Positions 1 to 12,975 of a stretch of DNA of 64,000 nucleotides are shown in pieces. Source of the DNA: Bos javanicus (lineage: Eukaryota > Chordata > Mammalia > Artiodactyla > Bovidae); NCBI RefSeq assembly GCF_032452875.1, contig NC_083881.1, positions 64,921,689 to 64,985,688 of the forward strand. The letters run 5' to 3'. Every line of letters starts with the position of its first letter. Position 1 is the stretch's first letter. Below the pieces are notes generated by a model that was not told the DNA's origin, made no database searches, and saw only the letters and a program-made list of their open reading frames with translations. A program made the position numbers and the translations under genes.

Positions 1-3000
1 ACTGTTGGTGATGTTAAGCTTATCTGAAGGATGTTAATCTCATGTATGAATTTCTGTAGGTCATATGCTTCAATTGTCAGTTGTCCAGGCCTATATAAAT
101 TGTTGAAGTACACTTGGAGAACAAAATTTAAAAATTAAGTCAATCTCAACCATGAATTTCACTGGTTCTATCAATTTAACGTTAGTTCATGTTGGGAATA
201 TTAACCCTTTGAGAAATTAAGACACCCATAAATCATAAGACCCACAATATTAAACAATATTGTCAAAGTTTTGTGTGAAGGAATTGTGTGACTTGCAAAT
301 CTACATTTTGAACTGTGTCAAGGTCTACTTATTTAAAACTTTTAACAAGGTACTTAATTGAGTTTTAGTAAATTATGATTTAAAAAAATCTTAGTATAGT
401 GATTATACATCAAAGTCAATAAAAAATCAGAAGACAATTTGTAGTAGTTAAAGAACAATCTGCTTAGTTTTAACAAGCTTCTAGTAAAACTTCTATTTAG
501 GAAATATGCATTTTTTTGTGTTGAATGTTTATACTTCTGAAATGTTAGTCATAAAGTTAGTTTTTATAAAGAATGTAAACTTTTCTCATCAACTAGATAG
601 GAAGAAAACATGTTTTTCCATTCTTTCTGTGTTGGTGGCATCAAATCAGGTTCACAGTGAGAAATGGAGATCAACCACTGTTGTGAAAGTTGCCCATAAA
701 AAAAGCAATAAAGACACAGAAAACAAATTGTGCATATAATGCTTGAAGAACTCTACTAATGCAAGTCTTTTAAAAGTAAAAATGAATCATATCCCCTAAC
801 CTTTATATTTCTTTGAAGGTAAAATTCCATGACTTAAACAGCTACACCCAGGGTACACCTGTCAGAAGACTCATTTATAAAAGGTGTCTTTAAAACCTTT
901 GCCAAAATCACCACGGATTTTTCATATAATGATGCTTGTGGGCAATTTTTAAGAGAATGAAATTCTCTGTGGAGAAAAGCTGAAACCCAATATTAGATTC
1001 AAATCTATTAAGTACTGAAAGCACTAAAAAGGATTAGCAGATGTCTACAAAAAAGAAGTGGTTGAAAAATCCAACAACTGACAAAGTTTTTAAAGAGCTA
1101 TGGGATAAATTAGTCACAGATAAAATTCCATAAGGGACATAAGAAGACCCACAAATATTTATGGCATGAACCAAAAGCTGTATGTAGAAGTTCACAAACG
1201 TCCAATTAGAAGAAAGATATAGTCCCTCAAGTAAAACATGAAAGTTTAGAAACTTTGTAATTAAAAATACTACAAAAGCAAAGAGTTCTGCTTTTCTGCA
1301 TTTTAAAATTCTTTTAATGTACAGAATATTTTGGGAAAAAAGCATAAACTAAATTATTTGTTAAAATCACTAGTTTATTTTTTAAGTCTTTTAGCATAGG
1401 TATTAAAAGACTGAACTTTAGACAGTGTGACAGAGCAGTTATCAAGGGAGACAACATATAATCTTAAATGGCTTCCAAATTTATATATCTAATTCTATAA
1501 ACTCTATTCCCAGTTAAACACTATATTTCTCAACTGTATAGGATTATAGAGAAAAAGCCCAATTTTGAGAAACCCCATGACATATTCAACTTTGATATAA
1601 TTTTGGTGAATGAAAAATACCTGTGAACACACAGTATGTAGTTGCTTTAAAATAATAAAATCAGTATTTTCTCCAATATAATTAAGAGAAAAATAATAAT
1701 GTGCAAGAATACTCTGGGTAGAAGAGAGCATTAAAACAAAGAGAAATAGTTTTAACTTATCTCTTTTTCTTTCATAACTTTGGGACAGAACCAGAGTAAT
1801 CACTAAATTATACTGAGGCAAAAAGAGAAAGATATTTCTTAGGAAATAAAAATCACAAAAATATATTGAGTTTATTATTCTGCAAAACTTTGTTAATATT
1901 TGTATCTGATCATGATTTACTTCAGAGTTTATAAATGATGTGAGAAAAAGCTAATAATCAAAATCATTAGCTAGGTATGCTACTGGGAGCTATTTTCTGA
2001 ACAGCAAATGAGTATTAATTACAACCTAATGAGAATTCTTTTAATTTCCAAGTATCCTCAAGACTGAAGACCTCAAAACACTAGGGTTATCAGAGTTTTC
2101 ACCACAAATAAATTATGGCTCTAATATCTATAATATTAAATCCATCCCAATTTGGAATATTTTACAGAACCTAAGGAAAATGCACTAAAAATTCAACTTG
2201 GTACCAGTTTATTCACCATTAACAAGAATGATGTTAGGAAAAAAAAAAAAAAAAGTCTACCACATAAACAGCAATAAAATTTAATGGAATATGAATGTGA
2301 AACTTCAAAAAAAATCAACCCTCAAACTTACACTGGTTAACTAGAGTTAGTTAAATCAAAGTCAGTCTGTCTTAAATTCAGTTACAGGCAGCAAGATGTA
2401 TTTTGGCAATTATACAATGGGAATGGGAACTGGTTTTGGTCTTCACTTTATGTGTGGCTCAAGATAAATTATTTAATATCTACAGACTCAGTTTTTTGTC
2501 TTTAAAATACAGACAATCTTAATACTTGACTCTAAAGGTTATTGTGATGCATAAGCACTGCACTGAATGCATCAAGCAGAATCTTCAACACACAAAAAAA
2601 CATACATTATAGTTAGCTATTACTGCTGCTACCACTACTACTTCTGCTACTGTTGTTACTATTATGTTATAATTATAGAAGGTAGGTCAGATACTGGTAA
2701 AGAAGGCCAGTTTACTTCTAAGTAGAGTGATCATGAAATGTTAAAGAGAGTGGGATTTAAATGACACATGAAAATACAGGTGTGATTCTTAAAAAAAAAA
2801 AATTAACAATGCTGAACAGGGAAAAAAGATTTTTAAAGTATCTATAACCTCACCAATGAAAAGTTTCATAACAAAAACTCTTTGAAAGGCTAAGCTGCAA
2901 GAAAGCTTTACTTCAACAAAGTTGAAAATTCATACATAAATAAGGGCCATAGAATAGCATTACTAAGCATTACTGGGACAAATAAAATATTTAACTTGAA

Positions 3001-5342
3001 CAAATGTCTTATGTTAGAAAGCAATTAGTGGTAAAATTTGAAGTCTAGGCTGAGGTCAAATCACCAAAGAAGATGCATACTGGGTTAATAGGGATTCTGT
3101 CATGTTAAAAATTGAGCACTGTTGACACATGTTAACAGAGCTGCTATAGTCAAATAATGTTTCAAAGTGGTATGCTAAAGCCAAAAAAGCCTAGAACATT
3201 TTAATTTACACAATAGTGTTGAACTGTGAATCACTTGGCCTTTGTGATTCAAATGGTAACAGAGAATACTTAGGCTATACTAATTTCAGTTTCCTTCTGG
3301 TACTGATTTGTTCTTCAAGGACCACCCTAGCAGCTATTTCACTGAAGGAAAAAACAATTTTCCTTTCACATTTTCTCAGGTATAATAAGGTTTTGAAGTC
3401 TGGGAAGTCTTGGTCACAATATGTTCTACAAAAGTTAAGTTTTCATGGAGCTTTTTAATTATGGAGAATATTTTGTTGGTTAGAAACAAAAAAGTAGTCT
3501 TTAAAGAGTCTTTTGATCTATGTCGTCTAAAACAGTTAGTTCAAAAACAGACACGTGTTTCTGAATACGATGACACTAAAGGATACCCACAAGCAAGTTG
3601 CATAACAAACTACAGAGTACAAACCCATTATTTAAGACAGAGACAGTCACACACACACACAACACAGACACACAAATGGCCTAAAAGACTGTCAACCTAA
3701 CCATTAACAATGGCAATAGAGTAAAGGAGCAGTCAGAATAAGCCTTGGAATTCCATTTTCTATGCACACACTTTGGTAATATTTACTTTGAAAACATAAA
3801 CACTATTACACTTTTATTTTAAAAACTTACTAGTACTAGTTTATCAATAGATTAAAATAAAGGTAGATTTGATATTAAAAAGTCATTCTACCAGTTGACA
3901 TATAAATTATTTTTAATCTTATATTAACCTCTCATATTTTCATTTGATAACAAGATGACCAAATAATAATAAACTAAATTGTAAACAATATTTTTTAAAC
4001 TAGGAATATAAAGTTTTTAAAGATACTTAGAATGTACTGAAGAGTGACATATTTTACTTACAGGGCCTCATGAATAATTAAAGTTACAGTTTCTATTCTC
4101 TTGGCTACTTTTAAAAAGAAAAAAATATTTGAATAGAATTGAAGAACACTATTCTCTATTTTTTCCTATGAAAACTGCAAAACTAGATGGAACTTCTGGA
4201 GTCATTCTTTCCACACACAGTAATTTACAGAAGACGCAGGACAGAACACATAAGGACACTTTATGGGACCATGAAAAAAAGTTTAGGGCACAAATTCATA
4301 ACTTCTGATATTGCTTATTTCATCAATTTAGGCATTGTGGGAAATGTTATAGAAAAAGTATAAATTATTAATGTTATCAAATCTATCAGAGCTTTACAAT
4401 GTAATTTCACTGACTCAAATGACATGGTTGAGGTTTTAAGCTCCATGGAGGGAGGGACCATAGCTCTACTCAAAAATATATATTTATTACTAGAGTCAAA
4501 TACACTATCGGCACTCAACAAATATCTGTTAAATAACTGAATTAATCAATGTATATTTAATAAATAAATGAATTAATGACTGAATTAATGCATCCAGTCA
4601 TGTAATGAATGGCATAAATGTCTCAAGGATCCCTACTGTACTAATGACTCTATATAGCTGTTTATTCTACTTCTGATACAGAAAGCTATTTTTGAAAAAT
4701 TATTTAAAACAAAACTCACATCAGCTACTTACAGAGTATTCAGGATCACAGTCAAATTTTTAGAAAAGTCTTAGGAAGAGAATAATATAAATCCAATGTA
4801 ATTTTTTTAATAGCAGTTATACTATAAAATGGCTTAAGATCCTAAGTGAGACCTATTTTCATTTTTTAATAAACAACCAAAACCACTATAATTAATGAGC
4901 TGTAGATGATGTACCAGCATTTGTAGAACAAAAAGTTTCTAAAAATATATACATAAACCATTTATACAAGAGTAAGCAAATTTATTAAATTCTTTTAAAA
5001 TCTTTTTTATTAATTCTTAATATATTTAAAGTTACAAAACATTTAGGCATTTTAATTATACTTCTTTATAATCCCTATTTTATTTTCATTTCCTTAAGTC
5101 AGTCTATGAAGGAACACTGCCAGCATAGGTAAATTTTTAAAAAGTCTGCCTTTATAACCTCATCCTTAATTGTTTCTCTGTTTCTCTTTTAGCCTGAGAC
5201 AAGAACTTGAATTATGGCTCGGGAAAAGAGGCTGGGCAAGATAAAGGGAAAATCTTAATGTCAGGCCAGATTGTCTGTAATTCAGAATTTCTGTGTTAAG
5301 TCAGGGAAATGGTTGAACATTACACAGAATAAGAAAATCTCA

Positions 5343-5683
5343 TTGGTACTGATAAACCTATTAGAAGGGCAGCAATGGAGATGCAGACATAGACAACAGA
5401 TCTGCGGACAGAGGGGTGGGGGCAAAGGAGAGGGTAATGCGCAAACATATACACTACCATATGGAACACAGATAGCCAATGGGAATTTGCTGTATGACTC
5501 AGGGAACTCAAACCGGGGCTCTGTAACAACCTAGAGGGGTGAGACGGGGTGGCAGGTGGGAGAGGTTCAAGAGGGAGGGGACATATGTATACCTATGGCT
5601 GATTCATGTTGATGTATGGCAGAAACCAATACAATGCTGTGGAGCAACTATCCTTCAATTAAAAATAAATAAATTAAAAAATA
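5343..5683 (+). mobile_element. L1 3' end, 5'-truncated, with target-site duplication
   Basis: The segment carries the ruminant L1 3' UTR signature: a G-rich stretch, then ggaggggacatatgtatacc and tggctgattcatgttgatg, then a short A-rich AAT/AAAT tail. Exact 12-bp direct repeats (aagaaaatctca) flank it at 5331-5342 and 5684-5695. It is antisense to VPS13B. Confidence 0.85.
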
Positions 5684-6169
5684 AAGAAAATCTCAGATTG
5701 AGTTGAACTGACTGGGAGATTGGCTTTTCCAGGAACAAGCAGTTGCAAGCTAGGTAGATTGGTAGGCCAGGAGGAAGCAGGCAAAGAGCATAGACAATTA
5801 GGAAAGGAGCTCAAGACTATACACAGCTCGGCTTGAACACTGAAGAAATAACATGTACTTTCTGCTGTTTTCTAGTGGATCAGATGCTTTTAAGAATAAT
5901 AATAAAGTATGAATTCATATAGGGTGTTAGTAACTTAACAGAAGTTTTATTTTACACTATCAACTGAAAAGTTTATATGAATTATGAAATTTAAAACAGA
6001 CTCCACTGAGTGATTCTGTTAGGAAATGGGTAGGAAAGCATGGGAGTGGAGAATACTCAGCTTTTGTGGTATCACCTTTCATAATGTTTGAATTTTTAGC
6101 AGTAAAATGATTAACATTTCTTAAATCTGTATTTTTTTTTAAATCCTTTTTTTAAAAAAACTTTTTTGG

Positions 6170-6365
6170 AAATTGTTGGACCGCAAGGTGCGGTCCTTGA
6201 AGCAGCACATTAGCACGAGGCAGTATCAGTGTCTTTCCCAATCACTCCTGATAGAAATGTTGAATTTCAGGCCTCATTCAACACCTCTGAAGTCAAAACC
6301 TACATTGTAACAAGATCTCCAGGTAATTTATATGTACATTAAATTTAAGAAGCACTGGTCTAACT
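6170..6365 (-). mobile_element. hAT-Charlie-like (MER5-type) DNA transposon fossil
   Basis: Read on the minus strand it shows degraded MER5-style motifs: agaccagtgcttcttaaatt at one end, an internal acctggagatcttgtta segment, and a tgctgcttcaaggaccgc end. An 8-bp perfect hairpin (ggaccgca/tgcggtcc) lies at 6178-6196. The family name is tentative. Confidence 0.5.
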
Positions 6366-7412
6366 CAACATAAATCATAACCCCCTCTCAACCTTTCATG
6401 TAGTTGATCAGCAATGGATAGCTTAGAACACCCTGAGACAGTTAACATTTTCAAAAATAAATTGATCTCCACCTGCCCAGCCTCCCAAAGTAAATCCTCC
6501 CTCAGTTTTCCTTCCCTTGGTTAATTTTATCCTTCTAGTTGCTTACACCATACAACTGAATTATCCTTATCTCCTGTCTCAAACCCCATGTGTAATCCAT
6601 TTGCAAATTCTTTTGGCTCTACCTCTAAAATATTTCCAAAATCTGACCACTTTGCACCACCTCCACACCCACAACCATGGGCCAAACCACCATAATGTCC
6701 TGCCAAGATTGCTGCAACAGCCACAGAACCTTGTCCTTCCCTAGCTACAGTCTAATCTTCCCGTGTTGACCTGAATTATGTGCCCAAATACAAACTGAAT
6801 CACACTACTTCTCTGCTCAAACCCTCTGAAGGTTCTCATGTGATGAAAAAATCAACTCCTTAATAATCAAAAGAACTCCATATCACACATATATTTGACT
6901 CAAATAATAGAAATAATCCTTAACATAACTTCTTTAGATAAATATCAAACTCCCATTTGCTTTTTTGAAGTTGACTGTTTTTGAAGACAGATTTCACCTC
7001 TTTTGTATATCTTTATTCCCTGCTGGTGAAGCTCTTCATTTAATAGGTTGATACTCGGAAAACAATAAAGGTAAGTATTTTTAAACTGTGCATGTGTGAA
7101 CTATTTCCCCCCACAACTACATCTCACTCAACATAATGGCCAAAGCCCCCACAATGGCCTAGGTGGCTCCTCCGTAATGTCTCTCCCTCACAGCCTAGCT
7201 GTCTCCAGGCACACACTGCTACAGCTGCCACTGGCTTCTCCCTTGCACTCCTATTTCAGGGCCCCGAGCTTTCTCAGGGAGTAGACTCTGATCAGGGCCA
7301 TGCTGTCCACCTCCAGTTTCCTCCTTCCTGTCTTCTTCCTTGTTAGACTGCCTCAGTAAGCACGTCTTATAGTTAATATACTTGAATATATATTTATTTT
7401 TAACTGTCAGTC

Positions 7413-7461
7413 TGGGCTTGCCTGGTGGCTCAACAGTCACACATGACTTAGCAACCGAACA
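7413..7461 (+). mobile_element. Internally deleted Bov-A SINE remnant
   Basis: It has the SINE start (gggcttgcctggtggctca) joined directly to the SINE end (tgacttagcaaccgaac) with the middle missing. Possible 7-bp duplications (aactgtc) lie on each side. Confidence 0.65.
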
Positions 7462-7603
7462 ACTGTCTCTCTCCTTCATTAAATTTAGTAGCAGGGATTT
7501 TTCTTTGTCTTCCACACTGATTTATACTCAATACCTAAAATAGTGCCTGATGCAGAGTGGGCTCCTAATAACACATTTATTAGATAATGAAAAGTGAGAA
7601 TGT

Positions 7604-7791
7604 AAGTTTAGTCCCTCAGTCGTGTCTGACTCTTTGTGACCCCATGGACTGCAGCCTAACAGGCTCCCCTGTTCATGGGATTTTCCAGGCAAGAGTACTG
7701 AAGTGGGTTGCTAATGGCTTGTGAACAATAGTCCCCAGGTCTCCTGCACTGCATGCAGATTCTATACTGCCTGTGTCACCAGGGAAGTCCC
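7604..7791 (-). mobile_element. Bov-A2-type SINE
   Basis: This is the reverse complement of the ruminant tRNA-derived SINE: ctcagtcgtgtctgactctt at the low end and accagggaagtccca at the high end, with diverged middle. Confidence 0.85.
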
Positions 7792-8099
7792 ATTCATTAT
7801 TAGACATATAATTTGAAAGATCTTAATAACACTGAGCTGCAGTTAGTATATTATTATATCAACTGCAGTTGATATTGTTGATATTAAATCAGTTGATATA
7901 ATATCAGCTGCAGTTAGTCATTATTATATCAACTAATTTAATCATTTTAGGTCTATTCTTAGTCTCAGAAAGAATGACACAAATAGGCCAAGTATTTGAA
8001 GACTGACACCATGGCCACTAGGAGTTTTCTCATCTTCAAATTTAAGACCTTCCTTTATTTCAGTATTACTGTTTTCTTCAAAGGTAACATGTCTTTTTA

Positions 8100-9125
8100 T
8101 CTATGTATATATATTTTACTGGCTGAATTTAAGATTTTCTCAAACTTCAAAAAAGACAAAGGCATCTCATTTCTCCTGCAATCTGTGTTAGGCCTTGAAA
8201 TCTGTTGGGAGAGAAAGACATGGTTGTATTCTCTCTCTTCTTACTCAGCATCCTGTCTCAGTCCATCAGGAAGGGGTCTCTTTATCTTGTCTCTCTGATT
8301 TTCAGTCATTTGAACATGCTTCTAAGTGTAGTTTTCTTTGCATTTATTTTTGCTTGGATTGAAGATAGGCTTCTTGGGCCTGCTGGTTAATGATTCTTGA
8401 CAAATTTGGAGGAGTCACGAGGTCTATCTCTTTAATTATTTCTTTTATTCCATTCAATCTTTCTTCTACTTTCTTTTACTTCTTGTACTCTCTTTACACA
8501 TATGTTAGACCATCTGACTACTCCACATGGTTTTCCTTTTGTTCTCTTTTACGTTCTTTTCTTCTTTTCTATTTCGTCCCTCCTCTCTCTCTATGCTTCA
8601 GTTTGGATAATTTGTCTGAAACTATCTCCAAGTTTACTAATCCTTTCTTCTACTTTGTCCATCTGGTATTATGGCTATCTAAGGAGTCCTTAATTTCAGA
8701 TACTGTATTATTCAGTTTTGGAATTTACTTTAAATAGAGCTCATTTATATGAAATCTTCCATCTTTTCAACATATTTCTTTACAGTATTAATAACAATTA
8801 TTTCAAACTTCTGTCTACTTACTTCAAATCTCAGTCATTTGTGGGTCTTTTTCTATTAGTTAAATTTTCTCTTAATAATGGGTCAAATCTTTCTGCTTTT
8901 TTGGTATCTTTTTGTCTTTTTTTTAATACATATCAGATACCATGTATAAAGACTATGGAAACAGAAGTCAATGTTTTTTTGCCCAGAGAAGGCACATCTT
9001 TTTCCATAAGGCAGTGTGGATAAGGAGTGGATCATTTCTGTCCAGTCTTTGGGGTTGGTTTGCAACTCCAACTAAAATCAATTCATCTTCCATTTGAAAT
9101 GTCTCAAGGGTGACATGTCCTGTAT
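8100..9125 (-). mobile_element. Old L1 3' region fragment
   Basis: T-rich sequence resembles the antisense of mammalian L1 3' UTR, including an acacatatgttagaccatctg motif and runs of ttcttctac. It is heavily decayed, so boundaries are approximate. Confidence 0.5.
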
Positions 9126-9309
9126 TTCTTATGGGCCTCCCTACAGTGTTGCACTGTTCAATAGAAATATAATGCAAACCACAATCAAAGCCGCCAATCT
9201 AAATTTAAAAATGCTGGCAGTCACACTGAAAAAAGGATTTAAAAAAACAGTGGAAAATAGTTGTAATAATATATTGAACTCAATATATCTATCCTTCAAT
9301 TATTGAGCT

Positions 9310-10735
9310 CTAAGAGTTCTTTATATATTCTGAATACAAGTCTCGTGATTTGTAAATGTTTTCTCCCATTCTGTGGATTATCACATTCTTGACAGAGTCC
9401 TTTGCACCACAGAAATTTATAATTTTGGTAGAGTTCATTTTATCTTTTTTTCTTTTTTCCCTTATGCTTTTGATGTCATTTTAAAGAAACCATTATCTAA
9501 TCAAAGGTCACAAAGACTTACTCTTACCCTTCCTCCTGTAAGTTTCAGAATTTTAGCTCTTAATTTTACATTTCTGGTCCTTTTGGCTTAATTTTTATAC
9601 ACAGTGTCAGGTAAGGATCCAACTTCATGTGGATATTCAGATATCTAAATACCATTTGTTGAAAAAAGTATTCTTTACCACTGAGTTGTCTTGGCTCCTT
9701 TATCAAAAACCACTGACGGTAAATGTGGTGGATGGTTTATTTCTGGACTCTCAATTCTGTTCATTGGTCTAGATATCCTACTTTCGTACCAGTACTCCAC
9801 TAGCTTGATTACTATTGTTTTGTCGTAAGTTTTGAAATTTAGCAGTGAGAGTCCTTCAACTTTGTTCTTTTTGAAGACTGTTTTGGCTATTTGGAATCCC
9901 TTGAAATTCCATATGAATAATTTCCTTATAGATCTTAGAAACTTTGCCAATTTCTACAAAGAAGCTAGCTGGAATTTTGATGTGGATCATATTGAATCTG
10001 CAGATCAGTTTAAGAAGGATTGACATCTAACAATATTAAGTGTTCTGATCAATGTACTTGGGCTATAATTCTGTGTATTTAGATTTTCTTTAGTTTCTTT
10101 CAACAACGTTCTGTAGTTTTCAGAGTGTAAGTTTTCTGATTCTTCTGGTAAATTTATTTGTAACAATTTAATTCTTTTTGACGATATTATGAATGGAATT
10201 GTTTTCTTACTTTCACTTTTGGATAGTTCTTTGCTTATTACTGTTGTGAACTGGTATTTACACAGTCGTTCCTTGGTGCCTGTGCAGGACTGACTTTAAG
10301 ACCCACTGGGAACACCAAAATCCAGAGGCATCCAAGTCCATTAGTCAGCCCTCCACATCCCTTCTGTATCTCAGATTCAACCAACCATGAGCTGTGTGGT
10401 AATGTATTTACTATTAGAAAAAAATCCACATATTTTGAACCTATTGCTCAAGGGTTAACTATACACTGACTTTTTTTTTATATCTTGCAACTTTCTTGAA
10501 CTAGTTTATTTGCCCAAAAGTTTTCCAGAGGCTGCCTTAGGATTTTCCATATATAAGATCATGTCATCAGCAAAAAGATATAGTTTTTTTCTTTCTTACC
10601 ATCTGAATGCTTTTTATTTCATTTTCCTATTTAACTTCCCTGTCTTCAACCTCTAATACAATGCTACACAGAAGTGATGTCTTGCTCCTGATATTAAGGG
10701 GAGAGCACCCAGTTATTGATTATAAACTATAATAG
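9310..10735 (-). mobile_element. Old L1 ORF2 carboxy-terminal fragment
   Basis: The minus-strand frame at 9675-9950 reads like the ORF2 thumb/C-terminal region (IESPEINHPP, VFDKGAKTTQW), with stops and shifts elsewhere. Forward motifs such as accatttgttgaa and tgtagttttcagagtgtaag also match antisense L1. A DNA transposon is inserted at 10256-10471. Confidence 0.75.
10256..10471. mobile_element. Tigger/MER2-like DNA transposon nested in L1
   Basis: The segment starts cagtcgttccttggtgcc and ends ctcaagggttaactatacactg, with internal acaccaaaatccagaggcatc and gattcaaccaaccatgag motifs. These resemble MER2 (pogo/Tigger group). L1-like sequence continues on both sides. Confidence 0.6.
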
Positions 10736-11219
10736 CTGTGGGTTTTTTTTACAGAAGCCATTTATCACATTAAGGAAGTTACAAAAACAAGAAAGAAAGA
10801 AGAAACACAAAAGGCAGATTAAAAGAAAGAGGAAGTAAAAACATATGGGAAGGGAACAAGAGAATGAAATTGCTAAATCACATAATCAGGGGAGGGACTA
10901 AATGATAGAAGTATGAATTTAAAAATAACTGAAGAGGATTCTAAGATAGATTCTGAAATGCTCCGCGACTGAAGCATATGCTTTTGGAAAAATACATAAA
11001 TATTCTGTGTGCGCCTTGGCTTTTTGTCAATTAGAAAAAGAAAGTAAGAGCATTTATTCTAGAAACATAAAACAGCCATTATGTACTTTCTGTGTACATA
11101 TTTTTACATATTTTCTGTGAGGCAGGATGTGAGGCACTGAAGATCTAAAGAGATAATGCACATTTTCAGACTTAATGTACTTTTTGGCATTGTAATTCCA
11201 TATCCTATCAAATAAGTCA

Positions 11220-11520
11220 GACTATTAAGACAGTGAAACAGGGAAGGAAGTGAGATATAGTGAAAGAAGGCAGAAAGTAAAGAAAGAAAATATGTGTAAA
11301 GGGAAGAAAGGTAAAGAATGAAGAAAAATACAGAAAGGGAATGAAAAGTTAGGTCTCGAAAAAAAATCAAGAAGTGAATAAGGAGAGAGACTGATGGGAA
11401 AAGAACATTCAAGAAGGACAAAAGGGAGGAAGCGATGAATCAGGAAGACGAGAGTCACATCTTCATAAATGACGGCTGGAGAGCCAGAAAGGAGAAAGGG
11501 TAGAGGAGGAGAGGAAGTTA
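11220..11520. repeat. Purine-rich tract
   Basis: About 300 bases of the plus strand are dominated by A and G (gggaaggaagtgagatat, gaagaaaggtaaagaatgaag, gtagaggaggagaggaag). The Phe/Ser-rich open frames on the opposite strand are a composition effect. Confidence 0.7.
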
Positions 11521-12863
11521 ATACCTTTAGTGACTCACTTTATTGATGGTGACAGGGTCTTTTAATAAGAAACATATTTCTTTCACCAAAAGTAAAGTAG
11601 AAAACTCTTTGAGGACCACTTATTTCTGAAGTGGAAAAGAAAAGATAAATACACCTGACAGAATTTCCAAATGTTAGAAAATGAAATTGCTTTCACCCAC
11701 AAAGGATTCTACTGTAATCCTTTCTTTAGATACTAAGGAAGTCAAAGCATGAGTGGTGATATTGGCTCTGTCATTACTTGACTAGGGACAGTGATTCTTT
11801 TGGCTCCTCAATTTCCTAATCTATAAATAAGGAAACCAGATTAGATGATTCCTAAAGCCTACTTAAAGCCTACTGTAAGCTACCAGAAAAAAAAGTAACA
11901 CAACAAAGTAAGCAAGATATAGAATTCAAAGGCAAAAAAAAAAAAAAAAAAACCAACAACAAATCAACTCTAATAATAGAAAAAATTGAGAAAACAAAAT
12001 TCATAGGTCCACTTAAAGTAAAAATAGTTGTCATCCTCTAGGTGGTAAATGCATTATAAAAATCAGAATCTTTCCTAGCAGTAACATTTATTGGAGAACA
12101 GTAGAAATGTATTTCTTGTAAGAGTAAGAGAATATAACATCTGAAAAACAGACCAGCAGGAAAAATAAGACACTTGTTCATCTGTATTTCTGTGACTTTT
12201 CTCACTTGGTATTATTTGCAACTGTACTTTTGTGTCTGGCAGCTGTGCCAACTTCAGTATGAATGATATATTATTTTTATCATGTTGATTACATGTGTTC
12301 ACCAGTTTAGTTCTCCATATATGCTTGGTGTGGTTTGCAAATACTCAGTGACAAAATCCAGAGCATGGCATTTTCACAGAAAGTGTTTACTGTGAAATTT
12401 CTCCTTAGAAGTTTGCTTTTCTTTACAGCTTTGATCCATATGACATGCACAGTCCTAAATTTCAAATAATGGCTTATAGCTAAATTAAGAAAATGCTTCA
12501 GTGTGATACAATATGACTACACTAAGATGTGGTAGTTCTAGAAAGGACCTCATTTTCTCATGTGATTAGAGATTTGGTCAAATTTGAAGTCTGCTAAAAT
12601 TTTCCAAACTGCGCTTCTTCAGTTTTATGGTGACTTGGTACTTACATTCTGTTATTCATCAACACTTCACAGAAATACTTGATTTGTCTGAATGAATTTA
12701 AAAACCCACAACTGAAGAAAATCAGAAAAACCTGGTTTTAAATATCAAAAGATCCTGAATGAAAAGTATTTCTGCAGGCCACACTATACAAGTTTTATTG
12801 ATCAGTGTATTTCTTCGCAGTATGAAACTGTTGGCAAAATTGGACATAAGAAAATAAACTTAC

Positions 12864-12975
12864 TGGTAAATATCTTTCCTGAGGACGGATCTGCCAAGGG
12901 GATTGTCAGCCTGGGGAGCCATAGCAACAGAGCCAATCTTCAGAACCATGGTATCTTCCTTTGCTGTCTGATTAA
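12864..12975 (-). CDS. VPS13B: VPS13B coding exon (probably exon 30)
   Basis: The exon is 112 nt: two bases, 36 codons, two bases. The acceptor is ttcgttacag before TTAATCAG and the strong donor is TTTACCA followed by gtaagttt. It encodes NQTAKEDTMVLKIGSVAMAP and then QADNPLGRSVLRKDIY, which is highly conserved with human VPS13B. The two leftover bases (CA) require the next exon to begin with a base completing a Gln/His codon. I do not see that exon in the remaining 12.86 kb, so it should lie beyond position 1. An open frame running upstream of this exon on the same strand is intron read-through and not coding. Confidence 0.96.

Larger units (their letters stand above)
1..12863 (-). other. 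VPS13B: VPS13B intron after exon 30 (incomplete)
   Basis: No further coding exon could be recognised in this AT-rich stretch. It holds an L1 3' end with clear target-site duplications, a hAT-like fossil near 6.2 kb, Bov-A SINE pieces near 7.4 and 7.7 kb, a palindrome with direct repeats at 7.8-7.9 kb, old antisense L1 at 8.1-10.7 kb interrupted by a MER2-like transposon, and a purine-rich tract at 11.2-11.5 kb. In 1-5330 I see only unique-looking AT-rich sequence, small poly(A) runs and a short CA run. Confidence 0.8.

Noticed and set aside
2590..2660. CTG/CTA-rich trinucleotide stretch as an expandable repeat
   Set aside because: The units are too irregular and short to count as a trinucleotide array.
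11104..11458. Phe/Ser-rich minus-strand open frames suggesting membrane proteins
   Set aside because: They arise from the purine-rich composition of the plus strand.
1..12863. Search for the next VPS13B exon
   Set aside because: I looked for the expected continuation (starting around RALNLG-type residues with an AG acceptor) and found no match, so it probably lies beyond the window.
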